DNA of 64,000 nt, taken from positions 4,238,501-4,302,500 of the forward strand of contig JAPNXP010000012.1 of the NCBI GenBank assembly GCA_028753945.1, written 5' to 3'. Positions 63,154-64,000 of this stretch are shown piece after piece. A program made the translations under genes and the position numbers. How positions within the stretch are numbered: the first letter of the stretch is position 1; every line of letters begins with the position of its first letter. Origin of the DNA: Hexactinellida sp. DTS-2022. Taxonomy: Eukaryota; Porifera; Hexactinellida. Under the pieces are notes generated by a model. The model made no database searches and was not told the DNA's origin. It saw nothing but the letters and a program-made list of their open reading frames with translations.

Positions 63154-64000
63154 CAGTAAAACCTCCAATTAGGGAACACTTTGGGGACTGCTGAAAAGTG
63201 TTCCTAATATGGAGGTGTTCCTTGATAAGAGGTCTGCCTTTTAGGATCCTATCATAAACTTTGTAAGGTGTATAAATGTTTGTTATAAACATGCTCAAGA
63301 TGTACACTAACCGGCCAAAATTATTTGAAGAGCAATAATTTGTATTCATAATTAATGTATATAGTAGCATATTAACATTATTAGATGTTTCAACAGGGCT
63401 ATTTTGATAAATTTATTTGTCAATTAAAATATAAAAGCGAAATTTTTGAAACTCATTAACTATATAATTAGCTAATTAAATAAAAAATACTGATCATTAA
63501 TTGAGATGCAATTAGAATATACAAGTTCTGATTGCAGATTTGAATTCCACATGGTCGAATTACTCTAAGTGCATAATTTCAAACCAATACGATTATTTTA
63601 CTGAGATGCAGCACATTTTATTAGTGCCACTTGTGCCAGAATTGGTACGTGGCAGAGACACTTATGCTAATTCATGTGCAATAGAGCCTCTGAACAACGG
63701 ACACTTTGGGACCGGAGTCGTTGTCCGCTATTTAGAGGTTGCTTTTCTATTAGACATATGCTAAATTCAATCCGTCCGTGCCACGAGGGCTGTCCGTTAT
63801 TTAGAGGTTGTCCGCTATTTGGAGGGGCCGTTATGGGAAGCTCCACTGTATATTGGCTAAAACGACTTGAGATTAAAACTATCCCCACAAATTATGATAA
63901 ATACGAATGTTCCTTAATGAGAGGTCCATCTGAATGGTTAAGTGACATTTGGGACACAAAAAGGTGTTCCCTGTTCATAGTAGGGAGGTGTTCCTTAATG
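63154..64000. mobile_element. Tc1/mariner-type element running off the right edge
   Basis: The TA-preceded end CAGTAAAACCTCCAATTAGG is followed by gtgttcc...ggaggtgttcct units. Inverted-type partners (gttccttaatgagaggtcc, ggaggtgttccttaatg) appear at 63910-64000, so the right terminus lies just outside. It carries the nested element 63679-63848. No transposase frame is visible. Confidence 0.65.
63679..63848. mobile_element. nested Tc1/mariner-type MITE, 170 bp
   Basis: The right end gccgttatgggaagctccac plus tg is followed by TA. The left end caatagagcctctgaacaac is a worn inverted match. Internal repeats of gtccgctatttagaggttg. Related to the relic starting at 45906. Confidence 0.65.

Overview
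The window is nuclear DNA of an animal. Genes have spliceosomal GT-AG introns, usually short (48 to about 400 nt, longer where a transposon has landed in them), and they encode metazoan-type proteins (SNAPC3, TPR, TAF8, FBXO21, BAG6, NUBP1, TRDMT1, DNAJB9, a lysosomal-type acid phosphatase). The coiled-coil/NHL proteins, the TRAF-like protein and the AT-rich intergenic DNA full of small DNA transposons suggest an early-branching, sponge-like animal. A glass sponge is my best guess, from memory of such NHL families; nothing in the window proves it.

Layout. 1-10.6 kb: an NHL-repeat gene running off the left edge (minus), a broken TRAF-like gene (minus), a long stretch without genes, and a second NHL-repeat gene (plus). 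11.7-14.2 kb: a three-exon DNAJB9/ERdj4-like co-chaperone (minus). 14.8-21.4 kb: nested transposons, including a complete Mutator-like element (MULE) with an intact 9-bp target duplication and a FLYWCH-MULE-RING transposase, then an inverted relic of a PRDM/C2H2 zinc-finger gene. 22.0-51.5 kb: nearly all conserved genes, all on the plus strand, in the order SNAPC3, orphan multi-pass membrane protein, TPR, TAF8, FBXO21, BAG6, acid phosphatase, NUBP1, TRDMT1. 51.9-58.1 kb: pyrimidine-rich minisatellite, a decayed DIRS-like retroelement, a 1.1-kb inverted-repeat element carrying another insertion, a 23-bp satellite and a Helitron-like end. 58.6-60.1 kb: a MATE transporter. 60.1-64.0 kb: repeats only.

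The conserved genes do not form one pathway. They cover snRNA and mRNA transcription initiation (SNAPC3, TAF8), the nuclear pore basket (TPR), protein quality control and ubiquitination (BAG6, FBXO21, DNAJB9), Fe-S cluster assembly (NUBP1), tRNA methylation (TRDMT1) and lysosomal hydrolysis. Several lie less than 260 bp apart on the same strand. Exon joins were worked out by hand from reading phase and GT-AG sites, and each total is a whole number of codons.

Most of the rest is non-autonomous DNA transposons. Many still have readable target duplications: 8 bp (hAT-like), TA (Tc1/mariner-like), 9 bp (MULE) and 7 bp (a fold-back family).
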